DNA of 8,410 bases from JASFEQ01 sp050122535 (GCA_050122535.1 JASFIT010000197.1:1-8410), one strand, 5' to 3'. Numbered from the stretch's first letter, positions 1-6,520 are shown. Translations and numbers: made by a program. Notes: generated from the sequence alone by a model not told the origin.

Positions 1-204
1 GGCGGTATGATTAAGCGCGTATCCGCAAGCGGAGATATGGGGAAGCGGATACGAGAGATGGGGCTGGTTCCTAATACCTATATCCAGATTCAGGGACGCG
101 CTCCCCTCAAAGACCCTGTTGCCATAAAAATAAGGGATTTCATCCTTACATTGAGAAACAACGAAGCCGATCATATCCTTGTGGAAGTGGATGTACCCGA
201 GTAG
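1..204 (+). CDS. feoA: FeoA family ferrous iron transport protein, 3' part (5' end outside window)
   Basis: Small cytoplasmic SH3-like protein that works with FeoB in Fe(II) uptake, probably by modulating the FeoB G domain or pore. The reading frame is open to base 1 (Gly-Gly precedes the first visible Met at base 7). The family normally has about 10-15 more residues before this point, so the ATG at 7 is most likely internal and the gene begins upstream. Visible family features are the KRVSASGDMGKRIREMGL block, which matches the FeoA core (g..rRL.elGl.pg), then a DPVAIKIRDFILTLRNNEA-type stretch matching the p.gdpi.i.v.g..i.LR..eA pattern, and a final hydrophobic strand. The stop codon directly abuts feoB, the usual feoAB operon arrangement. 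I am confident of the family; the true start cannot be seen. Confidence 0.9.
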   Translation, partial: GGMIKRVSASGDMGKRIREMGLVPNTYIQIQGRAPLKDPVAIKIRDFILTLRNNEADHILVEVDVPE

Positions 205-2592
205 GTGGACATGTTGAAGAGAAAGATCACCATTGCCCTCTCTGGAAACCCCAATTCAGGCAAGACGACCATATTTAATGCCATCACCGGGGCCAGACAA
301 CATATCGCCAATTATCCCGGTGTCACCGTGGAGAAAAAATATGGCAGGATTAAGCACAAGGGCTATGACGTCGAGGTGGTTGACCTTCCAGGTACCTACT
401 CACTGACCGCCTATTCCTTAGAGGAGATCGTGGCCAGGGATTTTCTGATCAACGAGAGACCAGATCTGGTCGTGGATATTGTGGATGCCTCCAACCTGGA
501 TAGGAATCTCTATCTTGCCGTCCAGTTTAAGGAGCTGGGCGTGCCGTTGATCATTGCCCTCAATATGATTGATGTGGCGGAGACGAGAGGGATAATGGTG
601 GACCAAGAAACCTTATCCACTTTGTTCGGTGTCCCCGTTGTTCCCACAGTGGCAAGATCAAACAAGGGCATTTATGACCTTCTCGATAGGATTGTTGAAA
701 TGGCATTGAAAGGTCAGGATTGGCAACCCGCAGTCATATCCTATGGAGCCGACATCGACCAGGGCCTAAACGAGATCGAAGAGATCATAAAAGGGACTGA
801 TGCCTACGCCAAAAGATACCCCCCGAGGTGGCTGGCCCTCAAATGTATGGAGGGAGACGACCAGATCGTGGAGTTGATTAAGAGCGATCATGAGATCAGC
901 TCGGCTGTGGATGCCATTTGCGCGAAGATATCCAAACACCTTACGGACACCCTGGAGGAAGCACCCCAAGGGATCATAGCGGAGCACCGCTACGGGCATA
1001 TTGCCGGCATCACCAAGAAGTCTGTAAAAAGGCGGATTGAATCTCGCCTTAATCTTTCAGACAGGATAGACAAAGTCCTGACCAATCGCATTATCGGACC
1101 ACTCATCATGATGCTCATCCTTTACGGCATCTATGAATTCACTTTCTGGGTCAGTGAAGGACCCGTCAGTTGGCTGGAAGTTTTCTTTGGTTGGTTAAAG
1201 GGCATGGTCTCCTTTTTCATTCCAGAAGGCATTCTTCACTCCCTGATCGTTGCCGGAATCATCGATGGTGTGGGGGGTATTTTGGGGTTCATCCCCCTGA
1301 TCATGTTCATGTTTTTTGCCATCGCCATCATGGAGGACTCGGGTTATATGGCAAGGGTGGCTTACATGCTTGATAGAGTGCTTAGCTGGTTCGGACTGCA
1401 TGGCAATTCTGTCATGGCCCTTCTTGTTAGCGGGGGGATTGCAGGGGGATGTGCCGTGCCGGGCGTCATGGCCACGAGGACCCTTAGAGATCCAAAGGAG
1501 AGGATCGCTACCCTGCTGGTGGTGCCCTTTATGAATTGTGGTGCCAAGTTGCCCGTTTTTGCCATGCTCATCGCAGCCTTCTTTGCAAAAAAGCAGGCGG
1601 GAATGATGTTCATCTTTACCCTGCTTTCCTGGTCCTTCGCCCTGTTTGCGGCAAAAATGATTCGATCTACGGTTCTCAAGGGGCCGAAGACACCCTTTGT
1701 GATGGAACTCCCACCCTACCGGGCTCCGACCCTCAAAGGTCTAATCATCCACACCTGGGAAAGAACATGGCAATTTGTAAAAAGGGCAGGAACATTCATC
1801 CTGGCCATGTCCATCCTTTTGTGGGCCATGATGACCTTTCCCGGCCTGTCTGAAAAGCAGTTGAAAGCCTATGAGGAGCAGCGGCTCGGGCTGAGGGATT
1901 CTTTTCTTGCCTTGCCTGAGGTGAAAGCCATGATCAAGGATGAAAAAGGCCTTGAAGATCTTGATGAAATGCTCAATTCGTATAGGCGGGGCATGAAAGA
2001 AGATTTTGCATCCGCAAAGGCCCTCCTGAAAAACCCATTATTCCCCCTTGCCAAAACGATACTTGCTGAAATGCATGTCCAGAAAGGGGGTAAAGAGGGC
2101 GAGCTTATACAGATGGAAGTGGCCTCCGCCTATCTCCGGTATAAGGAGCAACTTGCTCGAATTGATGTCCGCCAAAACCTGGCCACTTTGAAGGGGACTA
2201 TAGCTGGTCGGATCGGTCAAACACTAGAGCATGTCACCTCAGCCTTGGGTTTTGACTACAGAACAAATATTGCCCTGATCGGGGGTTTTGCTGCGAAGGA
2301 GGTGGTGGTGTCTACCCTGGGAACCGCCTATTCTTTAGGTGAGGTGGATCCTGAGCAGAGCGGTTCTCTTTCTGAGAAGTTGAAGGCGGATCCGCATTGG
2401 AATTCGCTCGTGGCCTTTACCCTCATTCTCTTCACCATGCTCTATGTTCCTTGCTTGGCGACTGTCATCAGCATCAAGAAAGAGAGCTCCTGGAGGTGGG
2501 CCGGTTTTTCAGTGGCCTTCAATTTGATCGCCGCATATCTGGTTTGTCTGGCGGTCTATCAGATAGGTTCGGCCCTTGGATTGGAAGGGTAG
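205..2592 (+). CDS. feoB: FeoB ferrous iron transporter, inner-membrane G-protein
   Basis: Inner-membrane Fe(II) importer with an N-terminal GTPase. Residue numbers are from the GTG at 205; the ATG at 211 fits the family N-terminus slightly better and neither start has a strong Shine-Dalgarno. G1 is GNPNSGKT (14-21), G3 DLPG (60-63), G4 NMID (120-123) and G5 lies near 149-155. A GDI-like helical domain follows (about 170-265). The membrane part starts near 295. It holds the two Gate motifs, GGCAVPGVMATR (about 414-425, Cys416) and PFMNCGAKLPVFAML (441-455, Cys445), the FAAKEVVVSTLG signature (695-706) and LYVPC (746-750). Length (795 aa) is close to the E. coli protein (about 773). One oddity is a hydrophilic, helix-rich insert of about 110 residues (550-660) between the transmembrane segment near 531-548 and the FAAKEV helix. 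It follows feoA with no gap. No FeoC gene lies downstream. Confidence 0.97.
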   Translation: MDMLKRKITIALSGNPNSGKTTIFNAITGARQHIANYPGVTVEKKYGRIKHKGYDVEVVDLPGTYSLTAYSLEEIVARDFLINERPDLVVDIVDASNLDRNLYLAVQFKELGVPLIIALNMIDVAETRGIMVDQETLSTLFGVPVVPTVARSNKGIYDLLDRIVEMALKGQDWQPAVISYGADIDQGLNEIEEIIKGTDAYAKRYPPRWLALKCMEGDDQIVELIKSDHEISSAVDAICAKISKHLTDTLEEAPQGIIAEHRYGHIAGITKKSVKRRIESRLNLSDRIDKVLTNRIIGPLIMMLILYGIYEFTFWVSEGPVSWLEVFFGWLKGMVSFFIPEGILHSLIVAGIIDGVGGILGFIPLIMFMFFAIAIMEDSGYMARVAYMLDRVLSWFGLHGNSVMALLVSGGIAGGCAVPGVMATRTLRDPKERIATLLVVPFMNCGAKLPVFAMLIAAFFAKKQAGMMFIFTLLSWSFALFAAKMIRSTVLKGPKTPFVMELPPYRAPTLKGLIIHTWERTWQFVKRAGTFILAMSILLWAMMTFPGLSEKQLKAYEEQRLGLRDSFLALPEVKAMIKDEKGLEDLDEMLNSYRRGMKEDFASAKALLKNPLFPLAKTILAEMHVQKGGKEGELIQMEVASAYLRYKEQLARIDVRQNLATLKGTIAGRIGQTLEHVTSALGFDYRTNIALIGGFAAKEVVVSTLGTAYSLGEVDPEQSGSLSEKLKADPHWNSLVAFTLILFTMLYVPCLATVISIKKESSWRWAGFSVAFNLIAAYLVCLAVYQIGSALGLEG

Positions 2593-2631
2593 AAAAAAGT
2601 ATGTAAAGATGCTATGAGAATGGTCCGCCGC

Positions 2632-2641
2632 GATTCGAATC
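2632..2641. repeat. 10-bp perfect palindrome upstream of greA promoter
   Basis: GATTCGAATC reads the same on both strands and ends three bases before the proposed -35 box of the greA promoter. It could be a small operator half-site pair or chance. It resembles a tRNA T-loop sequence, but no tRNA can be folded around it. Confidence 0.25.
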
Positions 2642-2644
2642 AAG

Positions 2645-2672
2645 TTGATAAGTGCGTATTGCTAAATATTAT
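2645..2672 (+). promoter_or_regulatory. Candidate sigma70-type promoter for greA
   Basis: TTGATA (2645-2650, 5 of 6 to consensus), a 16-base spacer, then TATTAT (2667-2672, 5 of 6). The predicted transcription start near 2679 would leave a leader of only about 12 bases containing the AAAGGT ribosome binding site (about 2680-2684). This arrangement argues that greA is transcribed independently of feoAB and that its start is the ATG at 2691. Judged by eye only. Confidence 0.45.
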
Positions 2673-2690
2673 GTTTTGAAAGGTAATAAA

Positions 2691-3158
2691 ATGGAAAGGA
2701 TTCCGATAACGAGAGACGGTCTTGAGAAGTTAAGGACTGAATTGAACCGACTGGAGAGCGTGGAAAAACCGCAAAATATTAGGGCCATTGAAGAGGCAAG
2801 GGGTCATGGGGACTTGAGTGAAAATGCCGAATATCATGCGGCAAAAGAGAGGCAGTCTTTTCTTGAAGGCAAGATCAACGAACTTAAAGCCATAATTGGA
2901 AAATCAGAGGTGCTGGAAGTGGAGAGCGGTCCGGCAGATCGGATCGTCTTTGGGAAAACTGTACGCCTGTATAATCTCCAGACTGACGAAGAGATAGCCT
3001 ATCAACTCCTTGGTCCATATGAATCTGATCCTGAGAATGGGAAGATATCAGTCATTTCTCCACTGGGACAGGCCTTGATTGGCAAAGAGGTGGGAGATGA
3101 GATCAGTGTCACAACGCCGGGAGGGGAACAAGAATTTGAAATTCTGGAAATTCGCTAG
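2691..3158 (+). CDS. greA: Transcription elongation factor GreA
   Basis: GreA enters the secondary channel of backtracked RNA polymerase and stimulates cleavage of the 3' end of the transcript. The product is 155 aa, the usual GreA length (about 158). The N-terminal coiled coil (about 5-75) carries the signature EEARGHGDLSENAEYHAAKE, with the two acidic tip residues at Asp41 and Glu44, exactly where E. coli GreA has them. The C-terminal FKBP-like domain (about 85-155) includes the SPLGQALIGKEVGDEI block. The frame is open further upstream to a GTG at 2652, but that start adds 13 residues foreign to the family and falls inside the proposed promoter. The ATG at 2691 has AAAGGT just upstream and fits the family N-terminus (M-x-x-I-P-I-T). 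It is followed after 18 bases by a small hydrolase gene, probably cotranscribed. Confidence 0.96.
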   Translation: MERIPITRDGLEKLRTELNRLESVEKPQNIRAIEEARGHGDLSENAEYHAAKERQSFLEGKINELKAIIGKSEVLEVESGPADRIVFGKTVRLYNLQTDEEIAYQLLGPYESDPENGKISVISPLGQALIGKEVGDEISVTTPGGEQEFEILEIR

Positions 3159-3176
3159 GGATCCAATAGGGAAGTC

Positions 3177-3650
3177 ATGTCGGTAAAGATCTTTATCCAC
3201 GGATTAGAAAGCAGTAATCAAGGCACGAAAGGGGTCTTTTTCAAAGAAAAGTTCCCAGATATGATCATTCCCAATTTCCCAGGTAGCTTGCAGGAGAGGA
3301 TGGATAAGCTCAATGATATACTCTTAGAGAAATCTGGAATAATACTAGTGGGATCCAGTTTCGGTGGCCTTATGGCTGCTATATTTGCCACGGAAAATGA
3401 GAGCCGAGTTGATAAATTGATTCTCCTGGCGCCTGCACTCAATCTGATGGAATTCTCCAATTACCATGAAAAGAGATTATCTCTTCCAGCCTGGGTATAC
3501 CATGGCCGGGATGATGAGGTGATCCCGATAGGGAGAGTGGAGGAGATTGCAAGAAAAATCTTCCTAAACCTCACCTTCCATGCAACGGAAGATGACCACT
3601 ATCTCCACAAGACCTTCAAGACGATTGATTGGAAAACCCTTTTGAGCTGA
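3177..3650 (+). CDS. YqiA-like small alpha/beta-hydrolase (putative esterase)
   Basis: A 157-aa single-domain alpha/beta hydrolase, close in size and pattern to the YqiA/UPF0227 esterases. FIHGLESS near residues 6-13 forms the oxyanion region. The nucleophile elbow is GSSFGG (59-64) with Ser61. A YHGRDDEVIP segment (108-117) supplies the acid, most likely Asp113. EDDHYLH (138-144) supplies His141. All three members of a Ser/Asp/His triad are therefore present. No signal peptide is visible, so it should be cytoplasmic. The start at 3177 has AGGGA (3168-3172) upstream at a suitable distance. The gene follows greA by 18 bases and converges on the minus-strand formyltransferase-like gene. The family fold is clear; the natural substrate cannot be told from sequence. 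Confidence 0.85.
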   Translation: MSVKIFIHGLESSNQGTKGVFFKEKFPDMIIPNFPGSLQERMDKLNDILLEKSGIILVGSSFGGLMAAIFATENESRVDKLILLAPALNLMEFSNYHEKRLSLPAWVYHGRDDEVIPIGRVEEIARKIFLNLTFHATEDDHYLHKTFKTIDWKTLLS

Positions 3651-3719
3651 ACAGGGATTTACTGGGTGATGGCCTCTTCCTCAGACCCAAGAAAAATATG
3701 ATGAAGCGCTAGGTTCCCC

Positions 3720-4517
3720 TTACTCCCTGTAACCCTCCGGCACGGGATGACCATCCACATAGACGGCGTTCATCTCATCCAGGGCAAAGCGGCCTTCGGC
3801 GATCATCTCAATAGTGCGGGGAAAGATCTTCCAATCACCCACCTCTTTTAGGCGTTTCTGATGTTTCTGGACGAAATGAAGGAGCTTCTCTCTGTCTAGG
3901 AGCAGGGACTCGAGGGATTCTGGCAGTTCCACCTTCAGGGGATCCGAGACCATGAGAAGGGGGCCGGTATCCACGCCTTGATCTGTCCAGAGCGTTGAGG
4001 AACGAAGTATGGTTTCTCCGGTTGAGATTGCATCGAGCACGGCGCGGTCACCCACATATCTTCTTTTCCCGTCCGGTGCCAGGATGGACAGATCAGCGGG
4101 ATGGACATTCACACATCTATCAAGGGTGGTATAGCTCATGTAACCGCCAAGTGCTATCACGTCAATCCTGAAGGCTTTTATAAGCCTTGCTGCCAAACTG
4201 TCGAATTCTCTTCTGGCGGCGAGCCCTTCAGAGATATCCACACGCCTTTTCAACCCCCTCAAACGGTGGTAGGTTCGTATGTCATAGCTGAAGTAGGGTA
4301 TACCATTCAGGTATGCGATCTTTTCCCCTTGGCAGGAACCGTCAGACCTGTCACTGAAAATGAAGATAACCTGAAAAGGTGAAAAGCCTTTTTCGGTCAT
4401 CAAACGCTTTTCCCTCTCAATGAGTTTTATGATATTGGTTCCTGACCCGGACATGAAGGCGGCCACCCTCATGGGTCGTTCCATCTTTTTAGGGTCAAAA
4501 AGGGGAGTAAGGGGCAT
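3720..4517 (-). CDS. Divergent formyltransferase-fold protein (PurN/FMT-like)
   Basis: A 265-aa protein with the formyltransferase fold of glycinamide ribonucleotide (GAR) transformylase PurN, which transfers a formyl group from 10-formyl-tetrahydrofolate. SGSGTN (23-28) corresponds to the phosphate-binding SGNGSN loop. IALGGYM (121-127) matches the LAGFM strand. NVHPADLSIL (137-146) matches the catalytic N-x-HPS-LLP segment, and VDTGPLL (182-188) gives the catalytic Asp. Asn137, His139 and Asp183 line up with E. coli PurN Asn106, His108 and Asp144. It departs from true PurN in having Leu176 where the conserved GxTVH histidine sits, in a different loop after HPA (DGKRRYVGDRAVLDA), in extra length (PurN is about 212 aa) and in the absence of purine genes nearby. 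The start is backed by AGGAG (complement of 4526-4530) eight bases upstream. It may be a PurN paralogue or a formyltransferase acting on another substrate. Confidence 0.75.
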   Translation of the reverse strand: MPLTPLFDPKKMERPMRVAAFMSGSGTNIIKLIEREKRLMTEKGFSPFQVIFIFSDRSDGSCQGEKIAYLNGIPYFSYDIRTYHRLRGLKRRVDISEGLAARREFDSLAARLIKAFRIDVIALGGYMSYTTLDRCVNVHPADLSILAPDGKRRYVGDRAVLDAISTGETILRSSTLWTDQGVDTGPLLMVSDPLKVELPESLESLLLDREKLLHFVQKHQKRLKEVGDWKIFPRTIEMIAEGRFALDEMNAVYVDGHPVPEGYRE

Positions 4518-4592
4518 CTGGAATACTCCTGCGAAATGCCTAAAGTGAGCTGAAATGTCCCGCCGTCGCCTGTCCGCCTAGAATATTGGAGC

Positions 4593-4781
4593 ATGGCCAA
4601 GCAGTACAGGATGAACGGCCAAAAAGAGTTGCTCAGAAATGTCTATGGCGGGCAAGCCAAAGTGCCTAAAATATGTGATCTAGGTCTTTGGGCGTCTTAT
4701 GACAAAGCTGTGAAGCAAGACACGAAAAGCGTGGAGGCCCATCGTATGGAATTGGTCCATTCATGGTTTTCTATGCTTTAG
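4593..4781 (+). CDS. Doubtful small ORF, 62 aa, unrecognised
   Basis: The frame begins MAKQYRMNGQKELLRNVYGG and ends in HSWFSML, a basic, Lys/Arg-rich product with no motif I recognise. The only purine-rich site, GGAG, lies directly against the ATG, too close to act as a normal ribosome binding site, and I see no clear promoter. It could be a small hypothetical protein, the remnant of a decayed gene, or an accidental frame in a non-coding region. I list it because it is the only plus-strand frame of this length in the gap. Confidence 0.2.
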   Translation: MAKQYRMNGQKELLRNVYGGQAKVPKICDLGLWASYDKAVKQDTKSVEAHRMELVHSWFSML

Positions 4782-4839
4782 TTCATAGGGATGCCCTTGC
4801 GCCAAGGTGGTGAGGGCACTTCCACCGCATGATCCACCC

Positions 4840-4863
4840 TGAGGAGAACCACCTTTCCCCTCA
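4840..4863. repeat. Imperfect hairpin in intergenic region
   Basis: TGAGGAGAA (4840-4848) can pair with TTCCCCTCA (4855-4863) with one A/C mismatch around a six-base CCACCT loop. No T-run follows on the plus strand, so it is not a clear intrinsic terminator. It may be part of a structured RNA. Confidence 0.3.
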
Positions 4864-4916
4864 TCCGCGCCTGTTGGACTAGCCTCAAACGGGGGGTCTA
4901 AGCGTCCCCTTTCCAT

Positions 4917-4946
4917 TTGGCAAACCTCCAGGATTTGGGTTATAAT
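4917..4946 (+). promoter_or_regulatory. Candidate promoter upstream of cupin gene
   Basis: TTGGCA (4917-4922, 5 of 6 to the sigma70 -35) is followed by an 18-base spacer and a perfect TATAAT (4941-4946). The predicted start near 4953 would give the cupin gene a leader of about 190 bases, or start a small RNA. A second TATAAT at 5067-5072 has no good -35 partner. Confidence 0.4.
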
Positions 4947-5128
4947 AACAATTTCAGCAAGTTGAAAACGGAAGGTAGCCCCAGGAGTCCCTAGAATATC
5001 ATTCCCATGTTGGGGACAGCCACCTTGTTCATAGAACGGAACCTCAGTTTAAGCCATATCTTTAAATATAATCAAGATCAAATGGGTGGAAGGACCTGCT
5101 ATCGTGAACCTTTTGTTTGAGAAAATCT

Positions 5129-5134
5129 AAGGAG
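5129..5134 (+). promoter_or_regulatory. Strong Shine-Dalgarno of the cupin gene
   Basis: AAGGAG lies seven bases before the ATG at 5142. It is one of the best ribosome binding sites in the window and fixes the cupin start. Confidence 0.8.
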
Positions 5135-5141
5135 AAATACC

Positions 5142-5483
5142 ATGATTGTGCGAAACGTGGGGGATAAGGAAGTGCTGGAAACCACCTATGTAGCCCATGG
5201 AGGAGCGATAGCTCAAATGATCCTTGATCGTCGTATCCTGAGAGAAATAGGTTTCTTGGCCATCGCCCGACTGGAGAAGGGAAAGAAGATCGAGCCCCAT
5301 GTTGATCCTATGGAGGAAATTTACTTCATCTTGAGTGGGGAAGGGGAGATGCAGGTCGATGAGGAAAAAAGGCATGTGGGCCCCGGAGATGCCGTGTGGA
5401 TACCCGTGGGGTCTATACACGCACTCACCAGTTCGTACGAGGAAGACTGTATCATACTTGTTGTAGCTTCCCCTTTGCATTGA
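5142..5483 (+). CDS. Single-domain cupin protein
   Basis: A 113-aa small beta-barrel protein of the cupin superfamily, probably a metal-binding enzyme or sugar/ligand-binding protein in the cytoplasm. Cupin motif 1, G(X)5HXH(X)3-4E(X)6G, is met with exact spacing by Gly47, His53, Asp55, Glu59 and Gly66, except that Asp55 stands where the second His normally is. Motif 2, G(X)5PXG(X)2H, is met by Gly82, Pro88, Gly90 and His93. Metal ligands would therefore be His53, Asp55, Glu59 and His93. A preceding strand region (about 17-45) completes the barrel. The start is fixed by AAGGAG seven bases upstream. It stands alone between two long non-coding gaps, so the context gives no substrate. Family assignment is firm; function is unknown. 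Confidence 0.88.
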   Translation: MIVRNVGDKEVLETTYVAHGGAIAQMILDRRILREIGFLAIARLEKGKKIEPHVDPMEEIYFILSGEGEMQVDEEKRHVGPGDAVWIPVGSIHALTSSYEEDCIILVVASPLH

Positions 5484-5527
5484 GAAAGATCTCCCTTGAG
5501 TTGTTCAGAAACATAAAACGCCCAAAA

Positions 5528-5564
5528 CAGAAGGAACTCTAGGATATGAGTTCCCCCTTGTCTG
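5528..5564 (+). terminator. Possible hairpin terminator after cupin gene
   Basis: GGAACTC (5533-5539) and GAGTTCC (5548-5554) form a perfect 7-bp stem around an 8-base loop. Outer CAGA (5528-5531) and TCTG (5561-5564) could extend it across a bulge. The sequence after the stem (CCCTTG) lacks a T-run, so it may be a weak or factor-dependent terminator, or only an RNA-stabilising hairpin. It sits about 45 bases past the cupin stop. Confidence 0.35.
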
Positions 5565-5628
5565 GGAAAAACGTGATGAATGTGAAATAAAGAGGTCCCT
5601 AATACCATATAATTATTTTATTATAATT

Positions 5629-5662
5629 ATATATAACTTTATATAATTCTTCCGTTATATAT
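5629..5662. repeat. 9-bp inverted repeat touching the -35 box
   Basis: ATATATAAC (5629-5637) and GTTATATAT (5654-5662) are perfect inverted arms separated by 16 bases. The right arm overlaps the first base of TTGACA. The geometry fits an operator for a dimeric regulator, but the arms are AT-rich, so chance is a real alternative. Confidence 0.35.
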
Positions 5663-5689
5663 TGACAAATAACTAATTTTACGTATAAT
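5662..5689 (+). promoter_or_regulatory. Consensus sigma70-type promoter of ATPase/HD-GYP/export genes
   Basis: Perfect TTGACA (5662-5667), a 16-base spacer and perfect TATAAT (5684-5689). Transcription would start near 5696, giving the ATPase gene a leader of about 24 bases with only a weak GGA ribosome binding site. Both boxes match consensus fully, so basal strength may be high unless repressed. Confidence 0.75.
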
Positions 5690-5719
5690 CTTTGATAAAT
5701 AAACTTAAAATGGAACACT

Positions 5720-6520
5720 ATGTATCTTGACTACTGGGGATTCCGGAAATTCCCATTTGAGAATGTGCCTGATCCGGATTTTTTCTACCTTTCCAAGACC
5801 CATGAAGAGGGCCTAACCCGCCTTATTTATGCTGCGAAGATGCGAAAGGGCGGTGCCATGCTTTCTGGGGATATTGGCTGTGGTAAGACGACCCTGACCA
5901 AGGTATGTGTGCAGGAACTATCAGTCGAACAATTTGATATCGGGCTCATCGTTAATCCGAAGCTTGAGCCCTTGGAGTTCATACAAGAGGTCTTATATCA
6001 GCTGGGTATGAGGGAGGTGCCTGATAGCAAGGTGCAATGCCTTCGATCGTTAAACGATAAGATGATCGAGAATATGAAAACCAACAGGGAGACGCTTTTG
6101 ATCGTGGATGAGGCCCAGGTGCTCAGTGAGTCGGTCTTTGAAGAAATAAGGCTCCTGCTCAATTTTCAACTCAATGATCGTTTTCTTATCAACGTGATTC
6201 TTGTGGGCCAACCGGAGCTGAGGGGTAAAATTAAAGGCATCGAACAGCTGGAGCAGAGAATCGCCATAAAGTACCATTTAACGCCTTTTGACCAAGATGA
6301 TACAGTCCGGTATATCAATTTCCGGCAAGATAAGGCGGGTGGAGAAGACAACGTGTTTACTCCGGAGGCGATGGAAAAGATCTATGAGATAGCGGAAGGA
6401 GTGCCCAGAAAGATCAATAACTTGTGTGATCTATCTCTTCTGATCGGATTCAGCAAGAATGGGAAGGTGATCGATCCACAAATTATCGAGGATATAATAA
6501 GCGATGGTGCGCTTTTCTGA
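5720..6520 (+). CDS. ExeA/PEP-CTERM-locus-type AAA ATPase
   Basis: A 266-aa P-loop ATPase of the ExeA/GspA-like family, of the short form found in XrtA/PEP-CTERM and exopolysaccharide loci, where it is thought to help surface assembly or export. The N-terminal MYLDYWGFRKFPF and DPDFFYLSKTH (18-28) are typical. Walker A is GDIGCGKTT (50-58, Lys56) and Walker B is LLIVDEAQ (126-133, Asp130 and Glu131). A VGQPEL sensor-1 segment lies at 162-167, a likely arginine finger near Arg180 and a VPRKIN sensor-2 motif at 229-233. All ATPase residues appear intact. It lacks the transmembrane and peptidoglycan-binding C-terminal part of ExeA and so should be cytoplasmic. The gene is first after a consensus promoter and overlaps the next gene by 17 bases, suggesting coupled translation. 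The family is clear; the client process is inferred from the downstream export gene. Confidence 0.9.
   Translation: MYLDYWGFRKFPFENVPDPDFFYLSKTHEEGLTRLIYAAKMRKGGAMLSGDIGCGKTTLTKVCVQELSVEQFDIGLIVNPKLEPLEFIQEVLYQLGMREVPDSKVQCLRSLNDKMIENMKTNRETLLIVDEAQVLSESVFEEIRLLLNFQLNDRFLINVILVGQPELRGKIKGIEQLEQRIAIKYHLTPFDQDDTVRYINFRQDKAGGEDNVFTPEAMEKIYEIAEGVPRKINNLCDLSLLIGFSKNGKVIDPQIIEDIISDGALF

Larger units (their letters stand above)
4518..5141. other. 624-base gap without a convincing gene
   Basis: This stretch separates the divergently read formyltransferase-like gene (minus) and cupin gene (plus). It contains one unconvincing 62-codon ORF (4593-4781), a TGCCCT/AGGGCA hairpin (4792-4818), an imperfect 9-bp hairpin (4840-4863), a G-run/C-run hairpin (about 4887-4912), two TATAAT hexamers (4941-4946 and 5067-5072) and a short CCCA-TGT-TGGG hairpin (5004-5014). 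I recognise no tRNA, riboswitch or known small RNA in it. It could hold a long 5' leader, a small RNA or a decayed gene. Confidence 0.5.
5601..5710. promoter_or_regulatory. Extremely AT-rich control region before the polysaccharide locus
   Basis: Only 15 of these 110 bases are G or C, while the genes on either side look close to balanced. TATAAT occurs four times on the plus strand (5608, 5622, 5642 and 5684), the first two inside repeats of TATAATTA. Such a block may act as an UP-element, an easily melted region, or a target for an AT-preferring nucleoid protein; these roles are inferred from composition. Confidence 0.6.

Noticed and set aside
1362..1679. 105-codon minus-strand frame inside feoB
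   Set aside because: It lies fully opposite the FeoB Gate motifs; its product is unrecognisable, so it is a shadow frame.
2621..2650. tRNA-like sequence ATTCGAATC
   Set aside because: No acceptor stem, anticodon arm or D-arm can be formed around it; it is only a palindrome.
2652..2690. Longer greA start at GTG 2652
   Set aside because: It adds 13 residues not found in GreA proteins and overlaps the promoter; ATG 2691 gives the family length.
3651..3719. Bidirectional terminator between the convergent genes
   Set aside because: The only stems I can find are short (ACAGGGA/TCCCTGT far apart; GGGT/ACCC) and without a T-run on either strand.
4101..4382. 93-codon plus-strand frame opposite the formyltransferase-like gene
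   Set aside because: The minus-strand gene has the catalytic triad and a good ribosome binding site; the plus frame has neither.
5127..5480. 117-codon minus-strand frame opposite the cupin gene
   Set aside because: It mirrors almost exactly the cupin gene, which has perfect motif spacing and a strong ribosome binding site; the antisense product shows no family features.
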